Shown: positions 61,378-64,000 of the stretch, piece after piece
Position numbering within the stretch: position 1 is the first letter of the stretch
How the letters are laid out: each line of letters opens with the position of its first letter
Notes under the pieces: model-generated
Database searches by the model: none
Told to the model about the DNA's origin: nothing
What the model saw: the letters and a program-made list of their open reading frames with translations, nothing else
Made by a program: the position numbers and the translations under genes
Assembly (NCBI GenBank): GCA_034435675.1
Contig: DAOTWP010000286.1
Span: forward strand, 32,753 to 96,752
Source of the DNA: DAOTWP01 sp034435675
Lineage (GTDB): Bacteria > Chloroflexota > Anaerolineae > Aggregatilineales > Phototrophicaceae
Length of the DNA stretch: 64,000 bases
Direction of reading: 5' to 3'

Positions 61378-61404
61378 CGGGCAGGTGTTACACCTGCCCG
61401 TTTT
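61378..61404 (+). terminator. Rho-independent terminator of the persulfide cluster
   Basis: Perfect 10-bp stem CGGGCAGGTG / CACCTGCCCG with a TTA loop, immediately followed by TTTT. The clearest intrinsic terminator in the window; 22 bp after the last stop. Confidence 0.9.
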
Positions 61405-61535
61405 GATTCCGGCTGCCGGACACACCAGCGGTGCGCACCGGCAGAATGGGTTAGGTTAAGTGTCTATCTGTAAACGCAGACAAGGGGATTAATCCGCTTG
61501 TTCCGGAAGATCGGTTTATGGATAGATTCTAAGAC

Positions 61536-61676
61536 TTATTCGTCGCGCAGTTGTTCCAGCACGCGGATGGTCTTGCGCACGTTGCTAAAGCGCGCCAGCA
61601 GCAAGATGCTGTAGTTCAGCAAAACCATGGCGATCACCGCCAGCCCCAGCAGCAAATAACCGTCTGTGTCAATCAT
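61536..61676 (-). CDS. CcmD-like small membrane protein
   Basis: 46 residues, read directly from the reverse strand: ATG at 61676 with AGGGGA ten bases upstream, stop TAA at 61538-61536. Sequence begins MIDTDGYLLLGLAVIAMVL, a single membrane helix with Tyr near its centre, followed by a basic amphipathic tail (FSNVRKTIRVLEQLRDE). Position immediately after ccmC and the helix-plus-charged-tail layout match CcmD, which holds heme-loaded CcmE on the CcmABC complex. Too short for standard cut-offs; ccmE and ccmF would be expected beyond this gene but are not seen. Confidence 0.8.
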   Translation of the reverse strand: MIDTDGYLLLGLAVIAMVLLNYSILLLARFSNVRKTIRVLEQLRDE

Positions 61677-61694
61677 CGGACTGTTTCCCCTGGA

Positions 61695-62462
61695 TTATTC
61701 CTGATCCTGCAATTCGGCGCGTAGTTCTGCCGCGCGTTCACCGCGCAATTCCAGCCGGATGCGCCACCAGATGAACGTCGGGGCGATCAGGCAGCACCAG
61801 ATGAAGCTGTTGATGCCCAGCGCCGTGCCAATGCCGCTGGTCATGGCGAAGCCACCCTCCGCGTTTTGCGCGCTGGGTCCAATCACTGTCGGGTGGATCG
61901 TGTCCGGGCGCACACGGATAATCACAAACGTGAAGATAACGGTGCTGATTGCCAGAATGCCATACACGGCAGCGAACAGACGGCGCTTTTCGACACTTTC
62001 GATACCGCTGCGCAGCATCAGATAGGCGGCGTAGGTCAGCACCATGATTGCCGTCGAGGTCAGGCGTGGATCCCACGTCCACCAGGTGTTCCAGATGGGG
62101 CGCGCCCAGACCATGCCGGTGAACAGCGTAATCAGCGAAAGTGTCAGACCGACCTCAACACCTGCCAGCCCTAGATAATCCCAGCGACGCTGGCGGGTAA
62201 TCAGGTAGCCGCCGCCGCCAACTACGCTGCACGCGAAGGCGACAGACGCCGCAGAAAACGCGGCGACGTGGAAGTAAAAGACGCGCTGCACATTGCCCTG
62301 ATCCACATCTGTGCCGGCGTAGACCAGCGCGAAGTATGCACCCACTGCCAGCCCAATAACCGCCAGCACGGTGAGGATGGTCAGCCACGGGACGCGCCGC
62401 GCACTGACCCCGGCGGGCGTTTGCGCACCGGTGGGTGTTTCAAAATGTTTTGCGACTGCCAT
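61695..62462 (-). CDS. ccmC: Heme handling/export protein CcmC
   Basis: 255 residues with six helices. The diagnostic Trp-rich periplasmic loop is WARPIWNTWWTWDPRLTSTAI, the heme-binding WWD-type motif; conserved His residues are in VFYFHVAAF and DTIHPTV, placed to ligate heme. It passes heme to CcmE in System I cytochrome c maturation. It overlaps nothing: 38 bp before lies the cytochrome/membrane gene, 18 bp after the CcmD-like gene. GGGGGAAA precedes the ATG. Confidence 0.93.
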   Translation of the reverse strand: MAVAKHFETPTGAQTPAGVSARRVPWLTILTVLAVIGLAVGAYFALVYAGTDVDQGNVQRVFYFHVAAFSAASVAFACSVVGGGGYLITRQRRWDYLGLAGVEVGLTLSLITLFTGMVWARPIWNTWWTWDPRLTSTAIMVLTYAAYLMLRSGIESVEKRRLFAAVYGILAISTVIFTFVIIRVRPDTIHPTVIGPSAQNAEGGFAMTSGIGTALGINSFIWCCLIAPTFIWWRIRLELRGERAAELRAELQDQE

Positions 62463-62500
62463 TTAGTTTCCCCCTTTTGTTTCTTGGTGCAGAAATAAAT

Positions 62501-64000
62501 TTACTCCTCCGGCGGCTGACTCTTCAGCAGCGCGGTCAACTGCGCCTTCAGTTCGGCGCGGCGCTTCTCATACGCTTTGCGATCCAGCTTGCCATCACGG
62601 AAGCGGATGTCCAGATCGGCAATCTGCTTCATCAGCGTGCTGGACTGTGACGGCGTGCCGCCGCTGGCTGCCGCCGCCTGCGGCTGGGACCGGTTTCGAT
62701 TCAGGCGTTCCTGCAAGAACAGCACTCCAGCAACGCCGATTGCGCCGATACCCGCGCCAATCAGAATGTAGGCAAGCGGGTTAGGTCCTGCTGCCTGCTG
62801 TGTGCTGCTCTGCGCGCTGGGTGTACCGCTGAGCGTGTAGCTGAACGGCTGCCCGCCCGGCACGTTGAGCAGCGCTGCGAAGGTCGGGATGGACTGCCCG
62901 CCAACCACGCGCGGTGTTTGCTGCGTGAGCTGTGATCCACCGATGTTCAAGCCATTTGTGGCAAGCAGCACCTCGTAAGTGCCGTTAATTGGAAAGCCCA
63001 TCGTCTGCGCAATGCTCATGCCGCTGGTATAGGACATAAGGAAGCTGGCATGCATCAGGTGCGAGTCGCCGGGAATTACCGGCTGGTTGTCATAAATCAG
63101 CGTGCCGTCCGGGTTCATCGTGTAGCCCGTGCCCATCATGTCAAAATACTGCGCGCCCGCCGGGACAGGCAGCCATACCGATGTTTGCCCGCCCTGGGAG
63201 GCATTGATGAACACACGGTCAGACGTATTGGTGAAGCTGACAATCTGCACCATCTGAAGCTGGTTATCGCTGACGCTGATCTGCGTAATCATGGCGTCAA
63301 TGCTGATCGTGCTGGCGTCCGCGCCGGTTTCGTAAACGGTAATCGGCAGCAGGAGCTGCGCGTCTCCGGATGCCGGACGCAGGGGGTCGCTGACAAACGA
63401 CACGCCGTTATAGACCGTCGTCACGACATAATCGCGGTCTGTGCGCATCGGCACATTCTCGAAGCGATACGCGCCGCTGGCGTCGGCAGTCGTCTGGTAG
63501 CTGGTTTCGCCATGATTGACATCAACCACATAGAGCGACAGCGGCAGGTTGGGCGGCACCGCGCCCCCGGCAGTGCCGTTGCTGATCTGCCCGAAAACAA
63601 TTCCCCCGGCGTTTGCCTCCTCGGTGGTGGCAGGCGCAGGTGCTTCGGCAGTCGTTTCAGCCGTAACTGCGGTGGACTCCGCTGTCGCAGCGGTCTCCGG
63701 CGCAGCAGTCATTTCGGCTGTTGTTGTAGCTTCAGCCGCTGAGGTCGCTTCAGCAGTGCCCTCCAGGGCGGCTGCGGTGCTCTCTGGCGTAGTTTCCGCA
63801 TTTGCCGGTACAGCGGTGGGCGGCTGCGGTGTCGCGGTCGCTGCCTGTGCGACCTGTACGGGCGGCGTGTTTGCGTTGGTCAGGCTCAGCGAACGGGCAT
63901 AGGCAACAACTGCGCGCTGATCTGCTGTGTTCAGTTCGCCACCGAACGCGGGCATCACATCGCCACGACCGGTGTTGACCACAGACAGCGCCATGCCCTC
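62501..64000 (-). CDS. Membrane-anchored c-type cytochrome, partial (N-terminus outside window)
   Basis: About 499 residues are visible; the start lies beyond the right edge. It opens with the C-terminal half of a class I cytochrome c: the axial Met in DVMPAFGGELN and the terminal helix DQRAVVAYARSL; the CXXCH is off the edge. An Ala/Thr/Glu-rich linker (~50-120) precedes a carboxypeptidase-regulatory-like beta domain (DASGAYRFENVPM), a second beta domain, a helix (AYILIGAGIGAIGVAGVLFL), and a cytoplasmic tail with ADLDIRFRDGKLDRKAYEKR, a short helical segment often seen in CcmI/CcmH-like or SHOCT-type proteins. It may work with the adjacent Ccm genes or be a respiratory cytochrome. Confidence 0.85.
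   Translation of the reverse strand, partial: EGMALSVVNTGRGDVMPAFGGELNTADQRAVVAYARSLSLTNANTPPVQVAQAATATPQPPTAVPANAETTPESTAAALEGTAEATSAAEATTTAEMTAAPETAATAESTAVTAETTAEAPAPATTEEANAGGIVFGQISNGTAGGAVPPNLPLSLYVVDVNHGETSYQTTADASGAYRFENVPMRTDRDYVVTTVYNGVSFVSDPLRPASGDAQLLLPITVYETGADASTISIDAMITQISVSDNQLQMVQIVSFTNTSDRVFINASQGGQTSVWLPVPAGAQYFDMMGTGYTMNPDGTLIYDNQPVIPGDSHLMHASFLMSYTSGMSIAQTMGFPINGTYEVLLATNGLNIGGSQLTQQTPRVVGGQSIPTFAALLNVPGGQPFSYTLSGTPSAQSSTQQAAGPNPLAYILIGAGIGAIGVAGVLFLQERLNRNRSQPQAAAASGGTPSQSSTLMKQIADLDIRFRDGKLDRKAYEKRRAELKAQLTALLKSQPPEE

Noticed and set aside
1..64000. CRISPR array, prophage, tRNA or rRNA
   Set aside because: No regularly spaced identical repeats, phage structural genes, or cloverleaf/rRNA sequences were recognised on either strand by eye.

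Overview
The window looks like a chromosomal segment of a GC-rich, probably Chloroflexota (Anaerolineae-like) bacterium. This is inferred from gene style: a MalT/LuxR-type ATPase regulator, a giant PKD/TolB-propeller exoprotein with a Thr/Pro-rich linker, a GpgS-type glycosyltransferase, multi-permease ABC operons, and a c-type cytochrome with a low-complexity linker next to CcmC. No marker such as rRNA is present, so the assignment is tentative. I see no tRNA, rRNA, CRISPR array, prophage or intact transposase. About 44 genes fill almost all of the sequence; only four gaps exceed 300 bp.

Layout. 1-1816: two divergent single-domain response regulators and a membrane protein with a degenerate NERD-like domain. 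1832-9677: an AddB-like/AddA-like helicase-nuclease pair and an ABC-2-like membrane protein in one tight operon. 10006-16866: a 2.3-kilo-residue secreted PKD-repeat protein ending in a TolB-like propeller. 16945-19964 (minus): a GT4 glycosyltransferase coupled to a universal-stress-like/GpgS fusion. 20356-23864: a four-gene sodium-pump acyl-CoA decarboxylase operon, followed by a calcium-type P-ATPase. 27087-34061: a VOC protein, a LuxR/MalT regulator, a small conserved protein, a PlsC acyltransferase, an SGNH hydrolase and GAPDH.

34119-46535 (minus) is a twelve-kilobase amino-sugar operon. Its order is ABC sugar-binding protein, two permeases (one with a large membrane insertion), NagZ, a GH18 hydrolase, a ROK regulator, a helix-turn-helix-less LacI-like protein, NagA, a SIS-domain deaminase/isomerase and a ROK sugar kinase. 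Together these would import, cleave, phosphorylate, deacetylate and deaminate N-acetylglucosamine from chitin or peptidoglycan; the GAPDH gene follows directly.

46866-49174: an LmrA/YxaF-type TetR repressor with two recognisable operator sites, and two NAD(P)-binding NmrA-like proteins. 49194-55636 (minus): an acyl-CoA ligase and a complete Liv-type ABC importer, suggesting uptake and CoA activation of a carboxylic acid. 55881-61356: a LysR regulator divergent from a persulfide/sulfane-sulfur cluster (two rhodaneses, TauE/SafE exporter, metallo-beta-lactamase plus two rhodanese domains, DUF302, FmdB-like, DUF2892-like). 61536-64000 (minus): a c-type cytochrome (cut by the window edge), CcmC and a 46-residue CcmD-like protein.

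The most unusual item is a pair of near-identical 97-bp mobile elements (48191-48287 and 52670-52766). Each has 13-bp terminal inverted repeats and a strong internal hairpin. Each sits exactly at the stop codon of a gene and supplies its TAA; the flanks fit an IS630-type insertion into CTAG.
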